Assembly: GCA_958450325.1 (NCBI GenBank)
Contig: OY288239.1
Span: 56,439,049 to 56,503,048 of the forward strand
Length of the DNA: 64,000 nucleotides
Origin: Agrostemma githago
Taxonomy: Eukaryota; Streptophyta; Magnoliopsida; Caryophyllales; Caryophyllaceae
Direction of reading: 5' to 3'
Below are positions 23,481 through 34,075 of this stretch, piece after piece (the first letter of the stretch is position 1; every line of letters starts with the position of its first letter). Below the pieces are notes generated by a model. The model did no database searches. It saw only the letters and a program-made list of their open reading frames with translations, and was not told the DNA's origin. Made by a program: the position numbers and the translations under genes.

Positions 23481-25043
23481 ATGCCTCCTCAGAACAAGCG
23501 CACCAGAAACAAACATGCTCAACCCGACATTGAGCCCGATCCAGTTTTTCCAGGTGTAATTTTTACCACTATTGACCAAAAGGTACGGTTTCAGAACTTG
23601 AGAAAGCGGTCTATTGTTCCAACTCGTTTTATCGATCGTGATGCTATGCGAACTTTAGGCTTAGATTCTGCTTTGGAACTATTGTTTAAGGGTGTTGGTA
23701 TGGGTACATTTTTTACGATGCGTCGTAACACGTTTACCCAGCTTACGTTGGAATTTCTGAGTTCGTTTGAGGTACATAAGAATAGACGGACTGGTGATAT
23801 TTCTGTTGAGTTCCGTTTATTGAATACTAGTTTTGCGCTGAGCCTGAAGCAGTTTGGGGATTGTTTTGACCTTAAGGATTATGACGACCGTACACCACCC
23901 GAGCATGCTAATTTTAGGGTGGGTGATTTTTGGGAATGCATTGCTGATGCCCCGTACACTACCGCGGGGCATATGAGTTCAAACAATATTCATAATCCTG
24001 TTATTAAGGTTTGGCAGAGGTTTATGGGGTGGACGATTTTTGCTAGGAAGGAGCCACATAATGTGCGCACCGAGGAGGTGTTTATTTTGGGTTCATATTT
24101 TCGGCATAAGCCGAAGGTGTGGCATATCAATATTACCTATCACCTCGTCCTCCAGTTTAGGAGAATAGCTACGGCCGTTGCCGATGTTCCTATTTATATA
24201 GGCGGGTTAGTCACGCAATTAGCTCTCCGGTTGACCGCTTTTCGCGAAGCAGATCGTGATCCGGTCCAGGGTGAGATTACTCTTAGCCTCCGATATTTGG
24301 CTTCTCTTAACTGGATTTCTTCTAGGCATCAGAATCGTTGGGCTTGGCTTATTCATGAGCAGGCGACTATTATTTTGCAAGCCGGGTCGGTTTTGTCACT
24401 TGAGGCTGATCAGCCTAATTATTTATTGCCCGTCGCTGCCCCTAGCTCTCTTCTTTCGTCGCATGCTGTTACCTATACTCGTCGCCCAACGAGCGAGCCT
24501 AGTACCTCCCGGCCCACTTCTGAGCCCGGTCCATCTCAGCCTGCTCCTGAGACCACCACCACTACTACTTTTGAGCAGCCTCCTCCACCACCCCAGTATG
24601 CTCCCCTCCATCCCGATCTGATTTCATGGATGGAGCGCATGGAGTTGAGTGTCGGGTCGTCACGTTCTGACTTTGATACTTTTCGCACGGAGACTCGTGC
24701 CGACACCACTGCTACTCACGCTCGTCTAGACAGGTTATATGCTGATCAGTGTCTCGGGATGTATCCCGTTTATGATGACTATGCTAGGCGTGCAGCTGTG
24801 CCACCACAGGGCCCTTACCCCTCGTACTTTTCGTGGCCCGTGGGTGGTTATACTGACCCTTCGATTCATGGCGGCTTCCATCTTCACACTGACTATTTCA
24901 GTGCCCCGACGGGCCCTGCTTTTGGAGCCGTTGGTGATTATCAGGGAGGTGGTTGGTATACAGGTGGTGCGTCAGGTTCTGGGGCCGCTGCAGATGATGA
25001 TATGGAGGATGATGATTTCGGTGATGATGATGATGATCAGTAG
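23481..25043 (+). CDS. Athila env-position ORF (ATHILA ORF-1 type protein)
   Basis: This 520-residue open frame resembles the plant 'ATHILA ORF-1' family (Pfam PF03078 as I remember it), seen in the block ALELLFKGVGMGTFF followed by TQLTLEFLSSFEVHKN and FRLLNTSFALSLKQFG. Residues 1-300 form the folded part. About 320-385 is Pro/Ser/Thr-rich (SEPSTSRPTSEPGPSQP, PPPPPQYAP). The C-terminal part is Gly/Tyr-rich and ends in an Asp-rich tail (from DDDMEDDDFG). I see no signal peptide and no convincing membrane segment, so an envelope role rests on position only. The ORF is intact although gag-pol upstream is broken. Its start is chosen as the first ATG after the pyrimidine-rich leader. Confidence 0.8.
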   Translation: MPPQNKRTRNKHAQPDIEPDPVFPGVIFTTIDQKVRFQNLRKRSIVPTRFIDRDAMRTLGLDSALELLFKGVGMGTFFTMRRNTFTQLTLEFLSSFEVHKNRRTGDISVEFRLLNTSFALSLKQFGDCFDLKDYDDRTPPEHANFRVGDFWECIADAPYTTAGHMSSNNIHNPVIKVWQRFMGWTIFARKEPHNVRTEEVFILGSYFRHKPKVWHINITYHLVLQFRRIATAVADVPIYIGGLVTQLALRLTAFREADRDPVQGEITLSLRYLASLNWISSRHQNRWAWLIHEQATIILQAGSVLSLEADQPNYLLPVAAPSSLLSSHAVTYTRRPTSEPSTSRPTSEPGPSQPAPETTTTTTFEQPPPPPQYAPLHPDLISWMERMELSVGSSRSDFDTFRTETRADTTATHARLDRLYADQCLGMYPVYDDYARRAAVPPQGPYPSYFSWPVGGYTDPSIHGGFHLHTDYFSAPTGPAFGAVGDYQGGGWYTGGASGSGAAADDDMEDDDFGDDDDDQ

Positions 25044-26595
25044 CGGATTGCTGACTCCGCTACCTCTCCATGTGTATATTTGGTATGTCTTTTCTCTTTC
25101 CTCGGATTTTATTTGTGGTCCCCCCACCAATTTTGGGTCTGTATGATATGGACATTGAGGACAATGTCGAGTCTAGCGTGGGGGAGTTTTTAGTATTTCT
25201 AGTTTTATTTCCTGGAGTCTTAGTGGTTGTCTTTGATACCGATTATGCAGCAATGATGATAATTTGCACTCGTTAGGCTACCTACTCATTCTTAATTGGC
25301 ATTCATCTGACCTTTGTTATGTGGAATAATAATTAATCGGCAAGTTTGCAACCAACCGAGCTATGATTTGTGGTTCCCATTTAGACCGACCCTGCATTTA
25401 GGCTTTAGCTACAAAATTGGTGAGATTTAGAGCCTCCTGTAGCCAGTACATTCATACCTGGCTACCACTTAGGATTGTGTGTAGGACTCCTCGTGGAATA
25501 TGCTATGTCAATACGCATAAGTATGGTGTTTGCCCCTTCATTTTGACTAACTTGCCTAGTGATCATTTTTGGGTCATTTTCATTTTCATCTATTTCTATC
25601 CATTTTCTCCTTGGCTAAAATGTTAAAGAATTCACAAAATGAACTACAAAATCAAATTTGCCTACCCAGCCAAGCTTGATGAAGTAGGTCACCTAGTGCG
25701 TTCTATGCTCGTTATTGTGTGATTATGGAGATTTTTGATGGATGATTGGATGTGGTTGACTCTGTCTCAAGGGAGTTTGTAGATCTTGTCCGAGTCAATT
25801 TGGGTTATTGTATATATTTGCCTCTAATTTCGTCAAGCTGAAAAAATTAGTTCAAAAAGAAAAAAAATGAAAAAAAAATGAAAAAAAAGCAAAAAGGAAA
25901 AAAAATCGAAAAAATCGAAAAAGAAGGAAAAAAAAGGGAAAAATCAAAACAAAAAAAATATGTTATTCTTGTTACTTTTATTTTCCGTTTACTTGATGAA
26001 ATTTGAGCGCCCTCTTTTGATCCCGGACTCGTTATCGTTGGTTGGTGATTTGTATGATTTGTTTATGGAAGTGGAAGAATTTTTTTTGAGTTGAGCATTA
26101 TCGCACTAGTTAGTTCCCTAGCTTGGCTTTAACCTCACATGACCATATCGATTTCCACCTTCTACCTTGTTATCACCATCCTTGCCTCCCTTTGTGATCT
26201 TAGCACGTTTTGTAAAAATTTAGAGGTCGATACCATACTAGATTGCGGGCATATTTCCATGAGTTGGAGTAGTTGAGCGTTTTCATATATATATTTCACA
26301 TATACACACCCTTCCTAATTGAGCGATGAGTGGCTCCGTGAGTAGCCTATGCAAGGGCTTTGGTTGAAAATGTGGTTTCTACATATCATGCTTGGTAAAA
26401 TTGTGCATTTGCTGATGGATTATTTTTCCTATTTCCCGTCTTGGAATTCGTTTCTTAGACTTGGTTTAGATGTTTGCTATGACGGACTTGAGTATTTGGT
26501 TGCCTATTATTTGCTTTGAGCTGTTTCGGTATTATATTAGTTGTTTTCTTACGGGTCTTGCTTGAGGACAAGCAAGGGTTCAGTTCGGGGGAGTT
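25044..26595 (+). other. Athila 3' untranslated region
   Basis: No gene is seen. It contains an A-rich low-complexity tract (25838-25960: runs of aaaaaaaatg and gaaaaa) and ends with the PPT at about 26581-26595 (cagttcgggggagtt) next to the 3' LTR. Sequence just before the PPT (gcttgaggacaagcaagggtt) is shared in diverged form with the element at the right end of the window (about 62255-62290, minus). The large duplication begins at 25052. Confidence 0.75.
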
Positions 26596-27930
26596 TGATG
26601 TGTTGTATTTATATAGTTTTTTTCCCTCGATTCCGTTGTCTTTTATGGTCGGAACGCGCTCTTTAGAGCCGTTTCTTCTAACATTTTGCTTTGAGTGAGT
26701 GTTTTTGTAGATTCTACACGATTTCAGGTCTTTATGTGCATTTACACTCATATCTGGTTAGAAGAACGATCCCGAGACAAAACCCGTGCCTCAAGACGTT
26801 TAGGCGAAGAAGAAATGGGAGGTGACGATTCATTGGGCCATGAGAAGCGGCCCATAGCTTCTTTTATTAGTGCGTGCACGCCAGCCTGCATGTGACCGGC
26901 GGCCTGCCAGCCGGTCGGCATGACACAAGGCCATTTTTAGCTTCATTTTGATGTGTGCCTCGGCCCCTGCATGTGGCAGGCGGCCGACCGGCCGGCCAGC
27001 ATGCACATCCTCTTTATTTCCGCCTCATTTTGTATAACTAGGAGTGTTTATCATTTTTACTACTATCACTTCTTCATACTTAGAATTTTTTACTTCAGAA
27101 AACTCGCGACCTTTAGGATTCTAGCACTCGGTTTTCACTCGGATTCGATTTCGGTAATTTCATTTTATGCAATTTTCAGTTCTACGTTTCAATCTTCATC
27201 GTAAATCACTTAGTTTGTCGTAATTTTCTCTTTTTGTAATTCGTTGTTCCGTTTAGTTCGCTAGATTTCCGTCCGTTTATCATTAGATTTATTTGCTTCA
27301 CCTTTTTATCATGAATTCCATGTATGCGATTAGTTGTTCCGTAATCATCATGCGTAGCTAATTTTCTCGCTAGGGTCGAGGGGGATCGATGGATTATTAT
27401 ACGATTATGTCGCTTTGATACTAAATTCATAATTATGCTAGTACCACTTTCGCGTGTTTATTTGTCGATTAATTTGTTAAAGGCCACAACATTTTAATCT
27501 GTTTGGGAAATTCTAGTTCCTGTGCGAAAGCCGAATTAGGATTAGATCACGCGCGATTTGGTAGGGAGTCTAATAAGTTGCGAGAGCCCGTTAGATCCTT
27601 CCTAGGTTGACACGATTCGAGAGAACGTGTTATAGCCGACTAGCATGTTATATGTTTATTATTATCGTCGCATAATTGTTGAGCATCTATCGTGACCCCG
27701 TGACCTTAGTCTTCATCTCTTTATTAGATTCGATTATTTATTATCGCATTTTAGTAGTGTTTTTTATCCTTCCATCAATTCAACCGTTTAGAGCATTCTA
27801 GAATCGCCATAGCTATTTGACTAGTTTAACTGTTTCCCTGTGGATTCGATACCTTGCTTGCCGCTATCTTCTTGTTAGTAGCATTAGGTTTACCTTGATT
27901 GGGTGAGACGACTTTACCCACATCAAATTT
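26596..27930 (+). repeat. Athila 3' LTR
   Basis: This 1335-bp LTR pairs with 15561-16891. Scattered substitutions separate the two, for example in the palindromic GCCGGCCGGC area and one base near 27692. It is followed directly by gacgatg, as found before the 5' LTR. Confidence 0.9.
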
Positions 27931-29095
27931 GACGATGGCGTGAAGACATCGCTTGTGACATGAAAGTGTTTCGCTATATGTGTGCGTCGGGAATCCGACG
28001 ATAACGAAAGTGTAAATTTTTTGAAAGAACCGTGGTTCTTAGGGGAACCAGTTTTGAAAATGATGACGCGGTGCTTTTATTGAAACTGCTACTAATTAGC
28101 CAGTTCGATCGTCGTGGTGTATATGGTGCTCGCGGCAGAGCGTGATGTCCGTGACGGTGCTTCGGAAGGTGTGACTAAATCCTTAATAAAGAATTTAGGT
28201 AGTGAATAGCGTTTTTAGAAAAAAAAATTAAAACGAGTGTCCCACGTCCGTTGGTTGCATTAACTAGCATTTAATGGTGGGGGGTGACGTATTGTGAAAA
28301 GTGTTTTGAGGGTGTAACCGTTTTGGGTTCCTTGACTTCATTAATTGAAGCTTCGGTTATGTTAACGGTACGTGTGTAAAAAAAACATTTTTTTTTGAAA
28401 TAAAATGTAACCGTTTAAGGTACCTTGATCCCATTAATTGGGAGTCTCGGTGGTGTTAACGGTATTCATTGTTGACGGGTTTTACTTTGGCCAAAATGAT
28501 GGCACTAAAAATTTCTTTGAAAATGGTAGGTGTAAAATTTGCCATGATAACGGCATTTTAAAATGTTTTCTTTTTTTTTTGGAAGTTACAGTTTGACCGG
28601 AGTATCGCCATTGAAAAGGTCGTTTTGAAAAGAGGAGGTATTTTTCGAAAACGAAATTGGGTGCAATTGAATATGTTGGCGTGGTTGAATCCAGGTTTTT
28701 AGTGTTTTATTTGGGTTGTTCAAACACGCTACACGTAACTAGGAATGCATACACTCATGCAGGATGCAGACACGGGTAGGTTAGGGTAGGCTACCCCCCA
28801 CGAATAGTCTTTACTTAGGCATTGATAAATCGTCTAGGAAGACGAGTGTCATACCGTCCGTTCGGAGCTATCCGCTTATTATTCCCGCGAGGTACGCGTT
28901 AGGCGGCCGGAACGTCAATCGAGGATCTCTCCGCGTGTCCCTAAGGATCTTACCGCGAAAAGGTCGATTGGTCCTGATATTGGTTAAGGTGGGCTTTTTA
29001 GGGCCAAAACCTGTAGTGAACACAACTAGGAACTAGGAAATGAGCTTCACCGACCTCGTTCAAGTTACACCACCACAGGAAATTTGTTTCCAAAT
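27931..29095 (-). other. Tat A leader, part right of the Athila insertion
   Basis: This is untranslated leader between the Tat A PBS and gag. No gene is seen. It carries two tandem hairpin-forming copies at 28313-28372 and 28407-28466 and homopolymer runs (28380-28400, 28564-28580). The whole stretch is repeated at 47825-48988. Confidence 0.7.
28313..28466. repeat. Two tandem hairpin copies with covarying stems
   Basis: The copies share 'gtaaccgttt ... ccttga' and 'gttaacggta' and are 94 bp apart. In the first, CTTC-ATTAATT-GAAG (28336-28350). In the second, TCCC-ATTAATT-GGGA (28429-28443). The loop is identical. Three of the four stem pairs differ and remain complementary. Confidence 0.7.
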
Positions 29096-29113
29096 CCCCC
29101 AGCGGAGTCGCTA
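29096..29113 (-). other. Tat A primer-binding site
   Basis: The minus strand reads TAGCGACTCCGCTGGGGG, three bases from the right LTR. It differs little from the Tat B site TGGCGACTCTGCTGGGGA, the usual Tat PBS (generally assigned to tRNA-Arg). The second base (A in place of G) is a departure that would weaken priming. Confidence 0.75.
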
Positions 29114-29116
29114 AAC

Positions 29117-31231
29117 TGTGGACGTTCGCCCGCACTGCCCGACGCCCCGCGCGCGCCCGCTCCTTGTCGGGCACCGGTCCGATCTCGCGTACGGGGTGAT
29201 GTTTCAGACCTCAATTCGGATGACAATCCGGACTTGTACTAGACGGGTGCGGGCACCCGTGTTTCCGTTTGGGGTCGATCGAGTCGTGGTTGTAAATGTT
29301 TAAAGGCCGATTCATTTGGTAAGGCGACCTTTTTAGTGAACTGAATTCGTTGCCGATTTGTGGAGTCGCCACCGAGTCAATTATGGGGACTCGAAACCGT
29401 TCAAGTCAATTTTGATCCCTAGCCGGCTCAAAGTTGAGGGGCACGGGACCTAAAGATAAAGACTTGTACCCTTAAGCACTCCATTCCTGGAATGACTCTC
29501 ATTGCCAATGGTTTCGGACATCCGGAAACCGTCGATTCTGAGTAAGTGGTGAGGGTACGTATTGGGAAGCCAACATCCGATAGATGTCAACACCCAATCC
29601 CGCCCGCACTATAGCGGCCTCTACTATTCAATCGGTGGGCTGATAACCTAGTTCTTTTGTTGTGGCGAAAATATTGTAACATCCGTTGTTTTCACCTTAT
29701 ATCTTTTGCTACGTTGGTTGTTTAAGGACAAGTAATTATTGTCGTCAAAGTAGTTTTGTTTATATTCTTTGCGTGCGATTTCACGTGACAAGCAGGCCAT
29801 GAAAAGATGCACGTAGGAGAGTAGATATTACTAATATTATAGGTATTAGCAAGTCAGTTTTAACGCGATAATACGGATATTAGTCGTTCTCGTGATATAC
29901 CTTACCTGATATTCTGCTTAAGATGCGTCGGTTCGGTATTAATAAAAATGCGTCGAACCTAGTAAGGCGAGCACCCGGACTAATATGGAACCCGACCATC
30001 ACTTTGTTCAATTTTAGTTGTTTTACGTTTTGATTTCCGTGTTAGGTGATTTAGCATACGATTATAACGTCGTAAAAGCAATAAATCATGCGAAAAACTA
30101 TAAATGCGAATGTAAGTAAATCACATTGTGAGGAGTTGCACCCTCGGAGTATACACTAAACGGGACACGATGCGTAGATAGTTGAGAACGGATCTCGCAA
30201 TTACTCGGGTCTATTTAGTGTATTTTAGTGTTTGCGGTTGAAGTTGGGACGTTACGTGTTTTAGTGTGTGTTTATGGACCTAATGTCCATGCCTAGTATT
30301 GTCGTAGTGCATAATAAAAGAAAGTGCGAAAATGTAAATTTTTGTTTAGATGACAACCTAGTGACGACTCGGCTTCAAAGGCGGATCCTCCTAGCTTGCC
30401 TAGTGATTTCGGCAGAGTTCCGTTACCGTTGACCCCTCCTGCGGCTACTCCGACAAAGCTCCGTTACTATGGACTGATTCTGCGGCTAATCCGGCAGAAT
30501 TTCGTTACTAGACTATAGCTAGTTGAACACATGCACCTCGGTATCGAGTGGAGTGCTCGAAGGTGAGGAGTAGCGTCGATGTCGCTTTTTTCGAAACTAC
30601 GATCGAGTGGATCGTTTGCCTCGGGTGTCGGAGTGCGAGCCCTTAGCAAAAAAGTAGAGGGAGAAGAGAAGTTAAGAATTGTGTGTCGAATGAATGAGGT
30701 GAGGGGGGTATTTATAGGTATTTTCGGCCCTCGTCAGCCATATGGACGCCTGAGTTGTGGCGCACAAAGACTCAGGCGCCTGGGTTCGGGCGTGGGGAGT
30801 CTCAGACGCGTGGGGTGAGGCGGTTGGAGTTTTGAAGATACGATTTTGATACTTTCCAAAACCAAGGGATAGGTGTATAATACGAATATTGGAGGTTAAG
30901 GTTCCCCCGGGTTTGACCTAGCGCCGTGAGTTTAGTGGGCCTCGGGTGCGCATCCCGAGGTTTGCTTGGCGCGGTGCTGACTCGGTTCGAGTTTCGGGAC
31001 CGACTCGGGGTCCCGGTGTCAGAATTGACTCTAATTAGTGTCTATGTGACCATAACGACACGACTAAGGCTGCCATCATGTTAGTTTAATTTTTCTGAGT
31101 AATTTATTTGATCCGTTCTATAAAAAAAACTACCGAAAACATCGCGAAACCATGTCGCGTTGCAATCTTATCGTCGTCGGGTGTTTGTTGGGCACTTCCG
31201 TAGCCACCAGGTCCAAATCTGGGTGTCTACA
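29117..31231 (-). repeat. Tat A 5' LTR (right copy)
   Basis: This 2115-bp LTR would drive the element leftward. The minus-strand TATA box is at 30709-30717 (CTATAAATACCCC). Upstream of it (30735-30805) lie 'cgcctgag', 'ctcaggcgcctgggt' and 'cagacgcg', words that pair with each other. It ends TGTCTACA next to the target copy gcacc. A near-identical copy is at 49010-51124. Confidence 0.9.
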
Positions 31232-31236
31232 GCACC

Positions 31237-31872
31237 TCCTCTTTTATTATTCTTAGCCATAAAGACAGCACCTATATTATCGCAATACATTTGTATTGGC
31301 CGACTAATAGAGTCAACAACTCTAAGACTAGATATGAAGTCTTTCAGCCATACACCATGTGAGGTAGCCTCAAAAGAAGAAATGAATCTGGCCTCCGTAG
31401 AAGAAGTGGCTACCATTGTCTGTTTGGTACTCCTCCCAGAAATAGCCCCGTCATCTAGCATAAACACATATCCTGAGGTAGATTTTCGTGGATCAATGCA
31501 GCCAGCGTGGTATGAATCGGAATACCCTTCCACTTCAAGACTCTTTAGTTCGTCTATACATAAGCATGTAATCCTTAGTACCCTGAAGGTATCTCAATAC
31601 TTTCTTTGCAGCTTTCCAGTGATCGATTCCTGGGTTAATCGGATATCTGTCTAATACTCCAACAACATATACAACGTCGGGTCTGGTACAGACCTGAGCA
31701 TACATAATGCTACCAATAGCTGAAGCATAGGGAATATTTTTCATTTGTTCCCTCTCAATGTCATTCCTAGGACACTGGTCCAAACTGAATCGGTCACCTT
31801 TCACAATGGGTGCTACACTTGATGAACAATCTTTCATTCTGAACCTTTCGAGTACTTTGTTGATATAGGCCT
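31237..31872 (-). pseudogene. Copia pol fragment: end of RT and RNase H
   Basis: The minus strand encodes, from 31872 leftward, the end of the copia reverse transcriptase (KAYINKVLERF; IPYASAIGSIMYAQVCTRPD; WKAAKKVLRYLQGTKDYML), then RNase H (GYSDSYHAGCIDPRKSTSGY, AKNNKRG). A frameshift near 31545 separates the two. The left end continues at 2809 on the other side of Tat A. The right end is cut by Tat B at 31873, so the catalytic YVDD part of RT is absent. The larger open frames 31535-32050 and 31168-31533 run on into Tat LTR sequence and should not be read as whole genes. Confidence 0.87.
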
Positions 31873-32855
31873 TGTGGACATGACGTAGGTCCACCCCGAC
31901 GCGGCCACGCGCGGGTTTGGGTAGGCGAATGAATCTCGTGGTGAGATTGCTCTCGGGTTCGAAATTTAAGTCAAAATGGAGTCGCCACCGAATTTTGTGG
32001 TTATTCGGAACCATACGGGCCCACTCTATGTCGTCATGGGCTATACACAAAGTAAGCCCACTTCGATTTCAGAGTTCATTGGGCTCGTCCCTTTGCATTG
32101 CAATATCGATACCGTATAAACCGGCTTTCGTATATAGAATGACTCTCGTGCGCCAAGGGTTTCGGACATCCGGAAACCAAAGGTTCTGAGTAAGGGGTGA
32201 GGGTACGTGTTGGGAAGCCCACTAAGGACACCCAACCCCGCCCGCACATGGTGGCCTCTACTAAGACATCGTTCCTGTTCGTGTGCGCGCGCTAGTAAAA
32301 TGACTAAATGATATGCAAACAGCGTTTTCGGGCTAAGCATGTGAATAGTATATGAACTACGTCATTTAATGCATCTTAATTTTGGTCGAAGTGGTTTAGC
32401 ATGCGAGGTTCATTTATAAAGCGGTAAGCAAGTAAATAAATAAAACTCGGAAATAAATAACGTACAAATTACACGGGCGGAAATACAACCCGGCCAATAC
32501 AAAAAAAATGAACGGAACAATAGATAATAAAAAGATAGGAACGGACCCGTATGTAAACTTGACCGCGAAATGTGTAAGTGGACTAACCCCGTTTAAATGC
32601 ACATTATGTTGCACATCAAACGAAGGACGGAGGCATAGGGCCTAAGCGTGATGCTAGCCCGATCCTATGCCTCGATGCCTTGTCCCGACTTTTCACGTCG
32701 AAAAATCGATCAAAGTCGTTAAGGTGTCGTGATGAGCATTAGTTTTGAAAAATGGATTCACGTGATTGGCTTTACGCGTGTCGACTAAGAGTCGTAAAAA
32801 AAGGATGAGGCTTAAATGTTGCATTTAAGCTCTCGGTTTTCTGGGTTGCAGGTCC

Positions 32856-33035
32856 CACTCGGTCGAGTCATGGTCTGACTCGGTCGAGTGCGTCCTCAAA
32901 AAAGGTTCTGCCCAGTTTTCTGGACGCTACTCGATCGAGTGGCCTATGCACTCGGTCGAGTAGCCCCTCGAAAAGGGTTTTGTCCTGCTTGATGGACGCT
33001 ACTCGATCGAGTGGCTTGTGCACTCGGGCGAGTAG
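32856..33035. repeat. CACTCGATCGAGTG palindrome cluster 1 (Tat B LTR)
   Basis: Six related words (cactcggtcgagtc, gactcggtcgagtgc, ctactcgatcgagtggc, gcactcggtcgagtag, ctactcgatcgagtggc, gcactcgggcgagtag) lie in three pairs spaced by 'ggttttgtcctg'-like text. The copy in the duplicate is at 52749-52928 and differs by one base in the first word. Confidence 0.85.
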
Positions 33036-33930
33036 CCCCTGTACGACTGTTAACTCGTTTCGTTTTTTTGGGGTTGAAAACGACGGTCGGTCGGATTAAA
33101 TACAAATATCGCATGATTTGAATTTAACTCGACCTCCGGTATTACAATCGTGTATATGTACGATTATAATACCGTTGTCGGGATTTTTATGAAAACGCTT
33201 ACGTTAGAAAATTTGAATTAGCAACGGAATGCCTCCCTCTACGTCACGACATCGAAACTAACCCTTTCGGGTTATGTGATGTCGGTTTTCGTGTCAACGG
33301 GTTCCGCACTAATTAAAATGGGATCGAATGCGTCCAACTATGATTAGTCGCGATCACGTCACGCCCTTGAGTACATTGGGGCGGGGCTCCTCGAAAGGGC
33401 TCCATCTCCGTCGTTGCTCGTAAAGGGATTAGACGGATTTTAGGCGACAATTATAGTCAAACGCATCCAAAACCGAAATTTGGTACTAGCTTATATATAT
33501 ACGCGGTATGATAGTAATATGTTAGTTACGCGAATAAAAAGTTAATATGCGAAAATGTAAAGTGTTAGGATGTTAGAGTTAGAGTTAGAATTACGATACT
33601 AGTATGGGTATAATATAAACGATACAAAAACGTAAATAAAAGTAACAAAGATCGAAATGGAGTTTAGGACACCCTCAACATACATGCTTAGTAAGGACCT
33701 CGGAAATGGACTCGCGAATAGTGACGGGACTTTGGAGTATCGAGGATGTATGCAAGTTATGGTGTGTGTGTGTGTGTGGATGAATTGTCGGTTTTTCGAG
33801 GGACAAGAGACTCGTTTTTTGGTGTGTGTTTGCTTAGGGTTGTAGGGTAGAGAGTATGGCTGAAATGTGGGGTGAATGTAGGTAAAAAATGGATTGGTAA
33901 AAGTTGTGAAATGAGTGAGGGTCATGGGGT

Positions 33931-33939
33931 ATTTATAGA
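33931..33939 (-). promoter_or_regulatory. TATA box of Tat B LTR
   Basis: The minus strand reads CTATAAATACCCC, as in Tat A and the solo LTR. The palindrome cluster at 33962-34075 ends only about 22 bases upstream in the sense of transcription. Confidence 0.6.
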
Positions 33940-33961
33940 GTTTACCCCACGACCTAGGGTC

Positions 33962-34075
33962 ACTCGATCGAGTGGCCCAAGTGCACTCGGTCGAGTGCCC
34001 TAGAAAATGAGCCTGATCCGGTTTTTGACGCTCCACTCGACCGAGTGGGTCAATCCACTCGATCGAGTGGATAAG
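33962..34075. repeat. CACTCGATCGAGTG palindrome cluster 2 (Tat B U3)
   Basis: The words are tcactcgatcgagtggc, gcactcggtcgagtgc, ccactcgaccgagtggg and ccactcgatcgagtgga, about 20-60 bases apart, immediately upstream of the TATA box on the minus strand. Confidence 0.85.

Larger units (their letters stand above)
15561..27930 (+). mobile_element. Athila-group Ty3/gypsy element, complete but disabled
   Basis: The LTRs are 15561-16891 and 26596-27930. They begin TGATGTGTTG and have CCACATCA followed by AATTT at the end. A tRNA-Asp-type PBS follows the left LTR and a PPT precedes the right one. The direct repeat gacgatg lies immediately outside both ends. It is 7 bp, longer than the usual 5 bp, so the exact border is uncertain by a few bases. 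Gene order is gag-protease-RT-RNase H-integrase, then a separate ORF in the env position. gag carries two in-frame stops, and a frameshift separates protease from RT. The LTRs differ at roughly a dozen positions by eye (about 1 per cent), so the insertion is young. The element lies in the leader of Tat A. Confidence 0.92.
2810..31231 (-). mobile_element. Tat A: Ty3/gypsy Tat-group element, non-autonomous, nested
   Basis: Two 2.1-kb LTRs (2810-4940 and 29117-31231) start TGTGGACG and end TGTCTACA. They are flanked by the 5-bp target duplication gcacc (2805-2809 and 31232-31236) inside a copia gene. A tRNA-type PBS lies beside the right LTR and a PPT beside the left one, so the element runs right to left. 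Internal sequence contains a shrunken gag (14354-15090), no recognisable protease, RT, RNase H or integrase, an opposite-strand multi-exon gene (8434-11671) and tandem repeats (6690-7815). An Athila element (15561-27930) and an Athila-like solo LTR (5237-6683) inserted later. Without them the element would be about 14.6 kb. LTR divergence looks like a few per cent by eye, with indels, so it is older than the Athila inside it. Confidence 0.9.

Noticed and set aside
23481..25043. True viral-type envelope protein
   Set aside because: No signal peptide, membrane anchor or cysteine pattern is visible. The ATHILA ORF-1 resemblance and position are all that can be said.
25838..25960. A-rich tract as a LINE or processed-pseudogene poly(A) tail
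   Set aside because: It is interrupted by regular G and TG, lies mid-way in the Athila 3' region, and has a T-rich mirror in the related minus-strand element at the right end, so it is part of the family.
31535..32050. Whole 171-codon frame as one copia protein
   Set aside because: The part above 31872 is Tat B LTR sequence fused by the insertion. Only the lower part is copia. The same applies to 51428-51943.
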